Assembly: GCA_002364245.1 (NCBI GenBank)
Contig: DEXR01000041.1
Span: 1 to 29,511, forward strand
Length of the DNA stretch: 29,511 nt
DNA from: Flavobacteriaceae bacterium UBA3179
Lineage (GTDB): Bacteria; Bacteroidota; Bacteroidia; Flavobacteriales; Flavobacteriaceae
Direction: 5' to 3'
Shown here: positions 1-8,970 of the stretch, piece after piece
Layout of the letters: each line of letters starts with the position of its first letter
How positions within the stretch are numbered: position 1 is the first letter of the stretch
Position numbers and translations under genes: made by a program
The notes under the pieces: generated by a model
Seen by the model: the letters and a program-made list of their open reading frames with translations, nothing else
Database searches by the model: none
Told to the model about the DNA's origin: nothing

Positions 1-668
1 ATGCAAACAGCGATTTATTGTTGTTATATGATGATGATAGTAGAGTGAAAAAGGATTGGATAGAAAATCACCTACGATGTCTTGAATTTTTTAATGCCTC
101 CATATCATCTGGGGTTTCCATATCTCAATCTGGAGCCGAAGTACCGACCAACTATTCTTTTTTTAGGGTATCCGATCAGTTGGATACTGGGAATGTATTG
201 ATAAAAAAAGAAGTTTTTCAAAAAATAGGCCTTTTTGACAGACAATTTGAAAAACAACGCATGGGGGATGGTGAATTTGGGTTACGGGCTTATTTGGAGG
301 GATTTCTGAACATTTCAAATCCGCGTGCAGGGCGATTGCATTTAAAGGTGGGCTCTGGCGGGTTGCGTGAAATGGGAAGTTGGGACGGATTTCGACCAAA
401 AAAATGGTTGGCGCCACGGCCTATACCATCGGTGCTTTATTTTTTTAGAACTTATTTTGGCTCAAACCGTACCGTTTATTCCTTGTTCCGTTTTGTGCCT
501 TCATCCATTATGCCGTATCGATTTAAAAGAAATAAAAACTTGATGGTTTTAGGGGCTTTGATTTCGGTTTTATTGGCTCCCATTGTTTTAATCCAAATTA
601 TCAGATCTTGGCACTTGGCAACAGTGAAGTTAAAAGAGGGTGATCGCATTAAACCATTAGAAAAATGA
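1..668 (+). CDS. Glycosyltransferase family 2 protein, 5' end outside window
   Basis: The frame is open to the left edge, so the N-terminal half of the GT-A domain is missing and any start codon inside the window (for example TTG at 18) is not the true start. The visible part begins at the nucleotide-sugar site: LLLLYDDDSRV carries the Asp cluster (DXD-like) typical of GT2 enzymes. Further on, GNVLIKKEVFQKIGLFD and then GDGEFGLRAYLEG match the usual acceptor-side ED region. A hydrophobic segment lies near the C-terminus (about LMVLGALISVLLAPIVLI) followed by a basic tail, so it is probably attached to the inner membrane. It likely adds one sugar to a lipid-linked repeat unit; donor and linkage cannot be read from the sequence. 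Its stop overlaps the next start as ATGA (665-668), implying translational coupling. Confidence 0.85.
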   Translation, partial: ANSDLLLLYDDDSRVKKDWIENHLRCLEFFNASISSGVSISQSGAEVPTNYSFFRVSDQLDTGNVLIKKEVFQKIGLFDRQFEKQRMGDGEFGLRAYLEGFLNISNPRAGRLHLKVGSGGLREMGSWDGFRPKKWLAPRPIPSVLYFFRTYFGSNRTVYSLFRFVPSSIMPYRFKRNKNLMVLGALISVLLAPIVLIQIIRSWHLATVKLKEGDRIKPLEK

Positions 669-1717
669 AAGTGCTACAGGTAATAGATACACTGCATACT
701 GGAGGAGCGGAAAAAATGACTATCCTTTTAAGTAATTTATTATACAAAAAAAATGTGAAGGTTGAACTGTTATTATTGGTTGAAAAGGGCGCACTAACAA
801 AGGAAATAGACCGTGAAATCAATGTTCATGTGTTAAACAGGGTGAACCGTTTTGATGTGCATAAAATGAAAGCGGTTGCAGCCTTGGCATCGCAATTCGA
901 TATAGTGCACATTCACTTAAAGCACAATTACAGGTATGTTTCACTTTGCTGTACCTTATTCGCAACCCAAAAACCGAAGCTTATTTTACATGACCATAGC
1001 CACACTTTATTGATACAAAAAGGGACGGTACGGGCAGTTAAAGATTGGTTGTTTAAAAGTGTTTTTAAACCCCAATATTACATTGGTGTACATCAAGAAG
1101 GCCTTAAGTGGGCTGTAAATAAATTGCATATTAAAAAAACCAAGTGTTTTTTACTTGAAAATGCAATCGAAAAAAAACAAGTCAACACTGAAAGAACTAC
1201 CCGTTCAGGGGTTGTTATGGTGGGAAACATCAACCCGATAAAAAATATTGAATTTACCCTAAAATTAATTAAAGAAAAAAAAGAGAACCTTACTATTTAT
1301 GGTAACATTACCGATGAAACCTATTTTAAAAAAATAAAATCGGAAATAACACGCTTACAAATTTCGGATAGGATAACATTCGTGCACGATTGTATAAATG
1401 TGCAACCGCACTTGCATAAATACAGCTATGCCCTCCATACGGCTATAAAAGAAACTGGACCATTGGTGTTACTCGAATATTTAGCGCAAGGGCTTCCATT
1501 TGTTTCCCATGCTACGGGTCAGGTATATCATTCCATTCACAAACAATTTCCACTTTTTTTCTGCAATAGCTTTAACGAAAGTGATTGGTTACATAAAATA
1601 GATAACTTACATTTGGCAGACCAACAGCACATGGAAGATTGCTATAAAAACAATTATTCTACGGATAATTACCTTAAAGAATGCCTAAACATCTATCAAG
1701 ACATACTTCGCTCTTAG
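665..1717 (+). CDS. Glycosyltransferase family 4 protein
   Basis: This 350-residue protein has GT-B architecture. The N-terminus MKVLQVIDTLHTGGAEKM holds the GGAE loop seen at the start of most GT4 enzymes. The C-terminal half holds the E-x7-E donor-site motif in KETGPLVLLEYLAQGLP, and a GNINPIKNIEF segment stands where GT4 proteins bind the donor phosphate. No signal peptide or membrane helix is visible, so it should act on the cytoplasmic face of the inner membrane. The ATG overlaps the previous stop by 4 nt, and the next gene starts 37 nt before this one ends, so all three are probably co-translated in an exopolysaccharide operon. Donor sugar unknown. Confidence 0.88.
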   Translation: MKVLQVIDTLHTGGAEKMTILLSNLLYKKNVKVELLLLVEKGALTKEIDREINVHVLNRVNRFDVHKMKAVAALASQFDIVHIHLKHNYRYVSLCCTLFATQKPKLILHDHSHTLLIQKGTVRAVKDWLFKSVFKPQYYIGVHQEGLKWAVNKLHIKKTKCFLLENAIEKKQVNTERTTRSGVVMVGNINPIKNIEFTLKLIKEKKENLTIYGNITDETYFKKIKSEITRLQISDRITFVHDCINVQPHLHKYSYALHTAIKETGPLVLLEYLAQGLPFVSHATGQVYHSIHKQFPLFFCNSFNESDWLHKIDNLHLADQQHMEDCYKNNYSTDNYLKECLNIYQDILRS

Positions 1718-2850
1718 TGGTTTCAGATACCGCCATGTACCAAAAAGACAATCAAGTAGTTGCTTTTGAACCGGTGGTACGGGAGCTAGAAGCCATATTA
1801 CCCTTGTTCACCCATATTACATGGATTGGGTTTAATAGGCCCGACAAGATAGGCCGTTTTCCTTTCAAGGAAATTACTTCAAAAAGAATACACGCTATTT
1901 TGTTGGATTATGTGGGAGGTTCGCATCCCACGGATAAGTTCGATATAGTGAAAAACTATCCCATAATGTACCGTGTGATCGATGCTGAAATAAAAAAGCA
2001 TCCCATAATCCATAGCAGGGCCCCATCCAACCCGGCCTATATTACCATGTGGCTCTCCAAAAAATACTCAAACAAACGGTTTTGGTTTAAATATGCAGGG
2101 AACTGGACCCAGTCAGCCCCGTTTTTCTATACCTTACAGCGCAATAAACTAAAAAGATTGGGGAGCAACAGTGTGGTTACCGTAAACGGACGGTGGAAGC
2201 ACCAACCTAGCAACGTGATCCCCTTTGACAATCCGTGCTTGGACGAAATTGACCGGGAAAGCGGCAAAAACTGCATTGACAGTAAAACACTTGAACAAGA
2301 AACCAACTATTGTTTTGTAGGTGGACTGAACGAAAATAAAGGGATACTGCTGTTACTCGAGGCATTTAATACACTGAAAACAAAAGGTTTTAAGGGTTCG
2401 CTACATATTATTGGCGATGGTCCTTTGCGGGAACAGGTACAACAGAACGTAGATGCATCTTTTAAAAACATCATCCTGCATGGGGCATTGTCCAAAGCTG
2501 AGGTGAATGAGCGCTACAAACAGTGCCATTATTTGATATTGCCTTCCAAGAGTGAAGGCTTTCCAAAAGTGATCAGTGAAGCGATGAACTTTGGCTGCAT
2601 ACCCATCGTTTCAGATGTTTCCTGCATTGATCAATACATCCAAGACGGAAAAAACGGGTTTTTGATAAAGCCGCTTTCGGTTCCCAAACTGCAACAGTGC
2701 CTTGTGAAAACCAAAACAATCACTCAAGGAGCTTTTAAGAAAACAATCGAATACAATTACGAACTGGCAGGGCGTTTTACCTACAGCCATTATAACGAGA
2801 GGATACAGCAAGATATTTTAAACCATAAAACCAATAGATCATCAGGGTAA
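1681..2850 (+). CDS. Glycosyltransferase family 4 protein
   Basis: A 389-residue GT-B fold protein. Family hallmarks are the GGLNENKGILLLLEAF segment near residue 215, the HIIGDGPLREQV strand-loop, and the E-x7-E motif in SEGFPKVISEAMNFG. The ATG at 1681 lies inside the previous gene (37-nt overlap). The conserved-looking N-terminus begins about ten residues later at LLVVSDTAMYQKD, but no better start codon exists there: GTG at 1717 would cut into the first strand. No membrane segment. Base composition is visibly richer in G and C than the downstream glycosyltransferases at 4162-6199, compatible with the mosaic origin common in polysaccharide loci. Likely role: cytoplasmic sugar addition to an undecaprenyl-linked repeat unit. 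Confidence 0.87.
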   Translation: MPKHLSRHTSLLVVSDTAMYQKDNQVVAFEPVVRELEAILPLFTHITWIGFNRPDKIGRFPFKEITSKRIHAILLDYVGGSHPTDKFDIVKNYPIMYRVIDAEIKKHPIIHSRAPSNPAYITMWLSKKYSNKRFWFKYAGNWTQSAPFFYTLQRNKLKRLGSNSVVTVNGRWKHQPSNVIPFDNPCLDEIDRESGKNCIDSKTLEQETNYCFVGGLNENKGILLLLEAFNTLKTKGFKGSLHIIGDGPLREQVQQNVDASFKNIILHGALSKAEVNERYKQCHYLILPSKSEGFPKVISEAMNFGCIPIVSDVSCIDQYIQDGKNGFLIKPLSVPKLQQCLVKTKTITQGAFKKTIEYNYELAGRFTYSHYNERIQQDILNHKTNRSSG

Positions 2851-2900
2851 ACAGGCTACACCATATCAATCCGTTACGGAATGTCCTACTTCATGTAGCT

Positions 2901-4199
2901 TTGGGGCTGGTTGCTTATGCGTTTAAATCGCTTATGCTGGGCTATATGTTATTGGTATTGGGGTACTGGATCTTCCGTATTTTAACCAAGGCCAATAAGC
3001 ACAAAGAGATTTTAATGGCGGCTGCTTACATCACTGGAGCTGAGGTTTTTTTTAGAATGACGGGGGCGTATATTTTTTATGAAACCGCCAAGTATGCGGT
3101 CATCCTGTTCTCGTTTTTTGGCCTTTTTTTCTTCGGCTTTCGAAATAATGCCGTAACCTACGTGATCTACATTTTGATATTGTTTCCTGGTGTTCTGGTT
3201 TCTTTGGAAAACATAGGGTACGATGTCAACTTTAGAAAAGCAGTGCTTTTTAACTTGAGCGGACCCTTGACGTTGGGAGCCATAAGCCTTTATTGTTTTG
3301 GTCGAAGCCTAAAATTAAAGGATTTTTTGGAGGTGCTGGATATGTTGGTATTGCCCTTAATTACCATTACAGTATATGTCTTTATCTATACCCCAGATTT
3401 AAGGGAGGTGGTTACGGGTACGGCCAGCAATGCGGCTTTGTCTGGAGGGTTTGGCCCTAATCAAGTCTCCACCGTATTGGGGTTGGGGGCCTTTATACTA
3501 TACAGCCGGTTTTTTATTCCGTATAAAAATAAGTTGGTACATTTGGTCATGATGTTTTTTATGGTCTTGATGGCCTACCGGGCGTTAGTCACCTTTTCAA
3601 GGGGAGGTGTAATCGTGGCAGGTATTATGATGGTGGCCTTTTCTATTGTACTTTATTTTAGTACAGGTAGAAGGACTAAGGTTAAAATAAGTTTTAAGGT
3701 GTTTACCCTTGTTTTTATAGGGGTTGCTGTTTGGTCCTTGGCCTTATTGCAAACCGGTGGGATGATAGGCAACAGATATGAAAATAAAGATGCCTTGGGA
3801 AGGGAAAAAGAAGATATAACCACAGGTAGGACAGATTTGTTTAAAACTCAGTTTGAAATTTTTGAAAAGAACGCTTTTTTTGGTATTGGGGTGGGCAACG
3901 TAAAGTTTGAATTTGAAGATAAACTGGGTAAAGCAGTTGCCTCTCACAATGAAGTTTCTAGAATGCTTTCGGAACACGGATTTTTTGGCATCATTGCCTT
4001 ACTCATTTTGATTTTCGCCCCTTTGCTTTCAAAGCTTTCGGGAAGGAGCAATATCTACTTTTATTCATTTATGATTTTCTGGGTATTGACTATATTACAC
4101 AGCTCCATGCGCATTGCGGCTCCTGCTTTCATTTATGGCTTAGCATTATTAAATATTACTTATGAAAATAAAAAAAAACCTACTATACATAGGAAATAA
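2901..4199 (+). CDS. O-antigen ligase/polymerase family membrane protein (Wzy/WaaL-like)
   Basis: A polytopic membrane protein of about ten hydrophobic segments with one large periplasmic loop. Two family signs are visible: TFSRGGVIVAGIM in the middle, and after the loop GIGVGNVKFEF followed by ASHNEVSRMLSEHGFFGI, the His-Asn and Glu-x-Gly region of the Wzy_C domain. It would polymerise repeat units or join the polysaccharide to its acceptor on the periplasmic side. The TTG at 2901 is the only standard start in frame, but the frame stays open upstream to 2838 (after a stop at 2835-2837) and encodes NRLHHINPLRNVLLHVALGL, which reads as natural N-terminal sequence. The true start is therefore probably a non-standard codon such as ATC at 2838 or 2841, overlapping the previous gene. 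Its 3' end overlaps the next gene by 38 nt. Confidence 0.85.
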   Translation: MGLVAYAFKSLMLGYMLLVLGYWIFRILTKANKHKEILMAAAYITGAEVFFRMTGAYIFYETAKYAVILFSFFGLFFFGFRNNAVTYVIYILILFPGVLVSLENIGYDVNFRKAVLFNLSGPLTLGAISLYCFGRSLKLKDFLEVLDMLVLPLITITVYVFIYTPDLREVVTGTASNAALSGGFGPNQVSTVLGLGAFILYSRFFIPYKNKLVHLVMMFFMVLMAYRALVTFSRGGVIVAGIMMVAFSIVLYFSTGRRTKVKISFKVFTLVFIGVAVWSLALLQTGGMIGNRYENKDALGREKEDITTGRTDLFKTQFEIFEKNAFFGIGVGNVKFEFEDKLGKAVASHNEVSRMLSEHGFFGIIALLILIFAPLLSKLSGRSNIYFYSFMIFWVLTILHSSMRIAAPAFIYGLALLNITYENKKKPTIHRK

Positions 4200-5187
4200 G
4201 CTTTCCAAAAATGGAAATACCCTTAGTACTATTGAAAGCTTGGCTAATAAACTACAAGAAGAAGGGTTTGCTGTAAATACAGCTTCTACCGTGCAGAGTA
4301 AACCTTTGCGGATGTTAGATATGATAATGACCGTTTTCAAAAATCGAAAATGGGCAGATGTTGTATTGATAGATACTTATAGCACATTAAACTTTCAGTA
4401 TGCTGTGGCCGTCGCTAACATATGTGGGTTTTTTAAAATACCCTATATTCCTATTTTACATGGTGGAAACCTCCCTTCCCGTTTACAAAAAAGTAAAAAG
4501 CAAAGTAAAAAACTATTTGGAAAAGCAAAGACTAATGTAGCACCTTCCCACTATTTATTGGAAGCTTTTAAAAATGAAGGTTATACTAACCTAACTTACA
4601 TTCCCAATACCATTGAAATAAATAACTACCCTTTTTTGCTTCGGAACAATATACAGCCCAAGCTGCTTTGGGTGCGTTCCTTTTCAAAAATATATAACCC
4701 AATGCTTGCGCTGTATGTTGTAGAAGTTTTATTGAAAAAAGGACATACCAACACGGAACTCTATATGGTTGGTCCAGATAAAGATGGATCAATGGAAACC
4801 TGTAAAGCATATGCCAAACAAAAAAACTTACCTGTTACGTTTACAGGAGCGCTCACGAAACAAGAATGGATACAACAATCGAAAAACTACAATATTTTTA
4901 TAAATACGACTCATGTAGATAATACGCCAGTTAGTTTGATAGAAGCGATGGCTTTAGGATTACCCGTTATTTCAACAAATGTAGGAGGAATACCGTATTT
5001 GTTGACGCACGATGAAACAGGACTACTTGTACCTCCTAATTCAGCAACTAAATTTGTCGCGGCCATTGAGGGTGTACTTCAAAATCAAGAAGAAACAACA
5101 GCCATGGCAATTAAGGCAAGAAAGTCGGTAGAAAAATTTGATTGGAAAGAAGTAAAAAAACACTGGATTTTGACGCTACAGAAGTAA
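4162..5187 (+). CDS. Glycosyltransferase family 4 protein
   Basis: A 341-residue GT-B protein. The N-terminus MKIKKNLLYIGNKLSKNG has the first strand and a glycine loop. The C-terminal donor domain contains the TFTGALTKQEW region and then NTPVSLIEAMALGLPVIST, where the first acidic residue of the usual E-x7-E pair is Asp (VDNTPVSLIE). This conservative change is also found in active GT4 enzymes. A GGIPYLLTHDETGLLVPP segment closes the donor site. The start lies 38 nt inside the end of the O-antigen ligase gene, so translation is probably coupled. It is soluble and should act at the cytoplasmic membrane face. Sugar specificity unknown. Confidence 0.88.
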   Translation: MKIKKNLLYIGNKLSKNGNTLSTIESLANKLQEEGFAVNTASTVQSKPLRMLDMIMTVFKNRKWADVVLIDTYSTLNFQYAVAVANICGFFKIPYIPILHGGNLPSRLQKSKKQSKKLFGKAKTNVAPSHYLLEAFKNEGYTNLTYIPNTIEINNYPFLLRNNIQPKLLWVRSFSKIYNPMLALYVVEVLLKKGHTNTELYMVGPDKDGSMETCKAYAKQKNLPVTFTGALTKQEWIQQSKNYNIFINTTHVDNTPVSLIEAMALGLPVISTNVGGIPYLLTHDETGLLVPPNSATKFVAAIEGVLQNQEETTAMAIKARKSVEKFDWKEVKKHWILTLQK

Positions 5188-5254
5188 AGATTTTTAAATT
5201 TACTTCATTAGTAGCTAATTGCAGTTTTAAATGATTTAATTTTCAAAAAGAAGT

Positions 5255-6199
5255 ATGGGTCTCAACAAACAACAAATAGGTATTGTAATACCCTATTTTA
5301 ATGCCAGCAAGCATATTGAAGCTGTAGTACAAAAAGCTTTGCAGTATAGTAATACTATTGTTATAGTAGATGATAAAAGCCCTGAAACACTTCCAGAAAG
5401 CCTACAACAATTTAAAAATACAGTAACTGTTTTAAATGAAAATGAAAACTTAGGAGTCGGTGGAGCGACGAAGAAAGGATTTTTACATCTGCAATCTCTA
5501 CCCAATATAAAAATTATCATAAAATTGGATGCGGATGATCAAATGGATAGCACATACATTCCACAGTTGGTTGAACCTATAGAACAGGAGGAATATAGTT
5601 TTGTAAAAGGAAACCGCTTTCGTGATTTTAGGGCACTTAAAAATATGCCTTGGTCAAGGCGTTTCGGTAATCTTTCCCTTTCTTTTTTAAGTAAAGTGGC
5701 AACGGGCTATTGGAATTGTTTTGATTTTAATAATGGGTTCTTTGCCATTTCAAAAAATAGTTTAAAATTGATAGATTCTAATAAAGTAGCTAACAATTAC
5801 TTTTTTGAAACTTCGTTAATTGCTGAGTTGTATTATCAAAAGGCTAAAATTAAAGAGATAGCTATGCCAGCAATATATGGGGAAGAAACATCTAATATGA
5901 AAGTCTTTCAAATGCCATTTTTGTTTAGTGTCAATCTGCTTAAAAAATTTATAAGCCGAATATGGAAATCTTACTTTGTATATGATTTTAATATAGGAAC
6001 TTTGTATATCGTATTTGGACATGTGTTGTTCTATGGAGGGATAATCTATGGAGGAATTAATTGGTACCACTACGCTAGTAAGGATATTTTAACACCCGTC
6101 GGGACGATAATGATAAGTGCTTTATTGATTATTTTAGGCTTTCAATTGCTGCTGCAGGCCATACAATTTGATATTTTAAACACTCCAAAAGAAAAATAA
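5255..6199 (+). CDS. Glycosyltransferase family 2 protein with C-terminal membrane helices
   Basis: A 314-residue protein resembling dolichyl/polyprenyl-phosphate mannose synthases. The GT-A domain starts at IGIVIPYFNASKHIEAVV, with the nucleotide Asp pair in IVIVDDKSPE, a GVGGATKKGF loop, and the metal-binding KLDADDQMD motif near residue 90. Two hydrophobic stretches near the C-terminus (about GTLYIVFGHVLFYGGIIYGG and TIMISALLIILGFQLLL) would anchor it in the inner membrane. It may load a sugar onto a polyprenyl phosphate rather than extend a chain; the sequence alone does not decide. A 67-nt gap separates it from the preceding gene, the first real gap in the cluster, but no clear promoter is visible there. 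Confidence 0.87.
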   Translation: MGLNKQQIGIVIPYFNASKHIEAVVQKALQYSNTIVIVDDKSPETLPESLQQFKNTVTVLNENENLGVGGATKKGFLHLQSLPNIKIIIKLDADDQMDSTYIPQLVEPIEQEEYSFVKGNRFRDFRALKNMPWSRRFGNLSLSFLSKVATGYWNCFDFNNGFFAISKNSLKLIDSNKVANNYFFETSLIAELYYQKAKIKEIAMPAIYGEETSNMKVFQMPFLFSVNLLKKFISRIWKSYFVYDFNIGTLYIVFGHVLFYGGIIYGGINWYHYASKDILTPVGTIMISALLIILGFQLLLQAIQFDILNTPKEK

Positions 6200-6291
6200 A
6201 GGTAGGTTTAAAGATGAACAAGTAAAACATAAATGGAATGTACTCCTAAACTCTTATTTTTTTCTACTTTTATGCCACCAATAATTATAAT

Positions 6292-7677
6292 ATGACCCAA
6301 AAAGGAGGTATCCATTTTGAAATTTCCGAACGGAAAATACTATTGCGTATATTCGATATTGTAAGTGTACTTCTCTTACTATACGGAATAGGGCAGGTGT
6401 TCGATTTTGATTATTTTAAAATAAACTCTGAACATTGGATGTGGTCCATAGTATTGGCAATCTATTTAACCGTTTTTGCTACTATTTTTGAACTGTACAA
6501 CCTACAAAAAGCCAGTAAAATGGAAACGGTAATACAGAACATTGTTTTGACAGCTTCAGTAACGGTCTTGTTTTATTTATTGACCCCTTTTTACACCCCA
6601 ACCTTACCGGCAAACAGATTGCAAATTGTTTATTTCTTTCTAGCAATCAATGTTGCTTTGTTTATTTGGCGGTATGCGTATATTACTTTTATATCCGCTC
6701 CCCGGTTTTTTAAAAGGGTAATGCTTATAGGTAGTTCTGAAACGATAGAAAAGGTAGCAAATTCTTTAGAAAAATCAGACCCTAATTACAGAGTAGTTGG
6801 TTATATAAACACAGGGGACACTCACAGTCAAACTGAAAAACTAATAGAATTTAAAAGTGATTCAATTTCCGAAATGATAGATAAACATACTATTTCTGAA
6901 ATAGTAGTGGCACTATCAAAATCGGAAGAAATGACCCTCCCGTTAAATAATCAACTTATTAGGGTATTAGAGCAAGGGATGCCTATTAAGGAATACACGC
7001 ACGTGTATGAAGAATTAAACCGTAAAGTTCCGGTTCAATTTATTGCGGATGATTTTTACCGTTATTTTCCTTTTAGCCGAAGTAACCAGAATAAATTATA
7101 CTTGTTTTTTCATCGATTGATGGATTTGTTACTTTCAATCATAGGACTCTTGTTTGGAATCATAATCACTCCTTTTATTCTTATAGGAAATGTATTGGCC
7201 AACAAAGGCCCGTTTTTTTATAAACAAGAACGAGTGGGGAAAAACGGGAATATTTTTAAAATATACAAATTACGGAGTATGGTTGTAGATGCTGAAAAAG
7301 ATGGCGCTCAATATGCTAAGAAAAAGGATACGCGCATTACTTACTTCGGAAAATTTTTAAGACGAACCCGTATTGATGAAATCCCACAGTTTATAAATGT
7401 TATTAAAGGGGAAATGAGCGTGATTGGTCCTCGACCAGAGCGTCCTATTTTTGTTGAAACCTTATCGCAACAAATTCCTTTTTATGAAATACGGCATTTA
7501 GTAAAGCCAGGTGTTACTGGTTGGGCACAAGTAAATGCCAAATATGGCATGACCCAAGAAGATGCGATGGAAAAGTTGCAATACGATTTGTATTACATAA
7601 AACGGCGTAGTTTCTTTTTGGACAGTAAAATTATATTGAAAACCTTAAGTACTATTATCTTTTTTAGAGGGCAATGA
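6292..7677 (+). CDS. Exopolysaccharide polyprenyl glycosylphosphotransferase (WcaJ/WbaP-type)
   Basis: This 461-residue membrane enzyme transfers a sugar-1-phosphate from a nucleotide sugar to undecaprenyl phosphate, the first step of repeat-unit assembly. Residues 1-130 hold about four to five hydrophobic helices. Residues 135-250 form the CoA-binding-like domain (KRVMLIGSSETIEKVAN). The catalytic bacterial sugar transferase domain follows one more helix: KQERVGKNGNIFKIYKLRSM, RRTRIDEIPQFINVIKGEMS, VIGPRPERP and the late KPGVTGWAQVNAKYG. All core residues are present. Length is normal for the family. It sits at the end of the cluster, a common place for the initiating enzyme in flavobacteria. 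A weak -7-like TACTTTTA lies 20 nt upstream (6265-6272). Confidence 0.93.
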   Translation: MTQKGGIHFEISERKILLRIFDIVSVLLLLYGIGQVFDFDYFKINSEHWMWSIVLAIYLTVFATIFELYNLQKASKMETVIQNIVLTASVTVLFYLLTPFYTPTLPANRLQIVYFFLAINVALFIWRYAYITFISAPRFFKRVMLIGSSETIEKVANSLEKSDPNYRVVGYINTGDTHSQTEKLIEFKSDSISEMIDKHTISEIVVALSKSEEMTLPLNNQLIRVLEQGMPIKEYTHVYEELNRKVPVQFIADDFYRYFPFSRSNQNKLYLFFHRLMDLLLSIIGLLFGIIITPFILIGNVLANKGPFFYKQERVGKNGNIFKIYKLRSMVVDAEKDGAQYAKKKDTRITYFGKFLRRTRIDEIPQFINVIKGEMSVIGPRPERPIFVETLSQQIPFYEIRHLVKPGVTGWAQVNAKYGMTQEDAMEKLQYDLYYIKRRSFFLDSKIILKTLSTIIFFRGQ

Positions 7678-7684
7678 TTTAGTT

Positions 7685-7738
7685 GGCTTTAAGCAATAGG
7701 CTTTAGGCAATATGCTATAGGCAGTAGGCTCGGCTTTA
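7685..7738. repeat. Degenerate heptamer tandem repeat (GGCWNTA)
   Basis: Six consecutive 7-nt units fill the space between two convergent genes: ggcttta, agcaata, ggcttta, ggcaata, tgctata, ggcagta, with another ggcttta at 7732-7738 after a 5-nt offset. The last unit runs into the stop of the DUF4105 gene. The period is exact for six units while the bases drift, so this is a true short tandem repeat rather than low complexity. No terminator hairpin is visible between the two convergent genes. Confidence 0.7.
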
Positions 7739-8944
7739 AATTTTCTGCTTTAAATACCCAATTAAGAAAATATAACGAATAGCCAAAGTAACCAACAAAG
7801 GAATTAATGCTGTCGCAAAAACCTGTACTCCTGAAATCCAATGGACAGTCAATAAACCTAATAGTACTATTAAAAAGAAAAGGTATTTATGAATCCATTG
7901 CTTTGGAAACTGCTTAACAATAACCCCTATAAAAACCAAGCTTAGAGGGAATGCCCAAAGTAAATTATAATTATTGGCCGTAGCGGTATGGTCAGTTGCT
8001 ACCCAAAGTAACAATAAGAACACACCAATTAAGCCGGTAATGAAAAAGATAGTCACATCCAAGAAACGACTTCTGGTGTTGTTTTTGCGATCTCTATAAG
8101 TAATAAATAAAATTAATAATCCAAGTAATCCAAAAATAAACAACGGACTCGTTAAAAAGAAAGAGTTTTCTTTAGTAGGATTATTTTTAAATAGGGTAGA
8201 GGTGTTGCTTACTAATTTCTCATTACTACCGTTTCGTGTAATGACAGCTGTTTCCGCAGCTTTAAAAATATAGTCTGGCAGAAATTGATATTCCCAAGCG
8301 GTCGCTTGTTTGTCGATTACAGCGCCTAAGGCTACGTCTATCCCTAAGCTTCCCCACGTGTTCCAATGCAGGTTCTTCTGAATCAATTCACGGAACGTAT
8401 AATCTTCCTCTACAAAATCATCATTGTATTGCAATTCATCGCCCAACACTTCTTTTAACACATCACGAATTTTCGTCGCGCAATTGTCATAGAAAAAGTC
8501 GTATTTGTACTTTCGGTTTTCGGGTTTGGCGTTGTTCTGAAGAAAATTAAAAATAGCTTGCTTTTCAGAATAGGTTAAATTGAGTGTTTGCTGTTTTATC
8601 CATCTGTTTTGTGAAACATAGCTGTCATAAAACGGTTGATAGTAGCTTACTCCTAGTTGGTATAACAACTTGCCCCTTGCAAATTTCGTGTAAAAATTAG
8701 GGGTGTTAAAATCATAAACTCCATAATTAAAAACAATATCAAGATTCTTGCTTTTATCTTCTATACGAAAAGCACTATGACCAAACTTATCATACAATTG
8801 ATCGCCAGGACCAATGGTTAAAATACTTACTTCAGCACTTTCTGAAAGAGACGTATATTGCGCTTTTACTGTAGTATTCAGAAAAAAGAATAGTACAACT
8901 GCAAAGAGATATAGTGGTTTGGAAAAGAAAAGTTTTGCGTTCAG
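7736..8944 (-). CDS. DUF4105 (Lnb N-terminal periplasmic domain) membrane protein
   Basis: The periplasmic DUF4105 domain is recognised by GPGDQLYDKFGHSAFRI and by YDFFYDNCATKIRDVL, which holds the conserved Asn-Cys pair. About five C-terminal hydrophobic helices follow (FIFGLLGLLILFI, FFITGLIGVFLLLLWVA and others). Biochemical function of the family is not settled. The only standard start in frame is TTG at 8797, but that removes the signal peptide and the first half of the GDxxY motif. Upstream the frame encodes a good exported N-terminus (KLFFSKPLYLFAVVLFFFLN, then TTVKAQ as cleavage site) back to a stop at 8957-8959, with no ATG, GTG or TTG. I place the start at CTG 8942-8944, giving 402 residues, about 20 nt after the expected transcription start. 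Confidence 0.82.
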   Translation of the reverse strand: MNAKLFFSKPLYLFAVVLFFFLNTTVKAQYTSLSESAEVSILTIGPGDQLYDKFGHSAFRIEDKSKNLDIVFNYGVYDFNTPNFYTKFARGKLLYQLGVSYYQPFYDSYVSQNRWIKQQTLNLTYSEKQAIFNFLQNNAKPENRKYKYDFFYDNCATKIRDVLKEVLGDELQYNDDFVEEDYTFRELIQKNLHWNTWGSLGIDVALGAVIDKQATAWEYQFLPDYIFKAAETAVITRNGSNEKLVSNTSTLFKNNPTKENSFFLTSPLFIFGLLGLLILFITYRDRKNNTRSRFLDVTIFFITGLIGVFLLLLWVATDHTATANNYNLLWAFPLSLVFIGVIVKQFPKQWIHKYLFFLIVLLGLLTVHWISGVQVFATALIPLLVTLAIRYIFLIGYLKQKI

Positions 8945-8970
8945 AACAGTAGATTTTTAAATGACTATTT

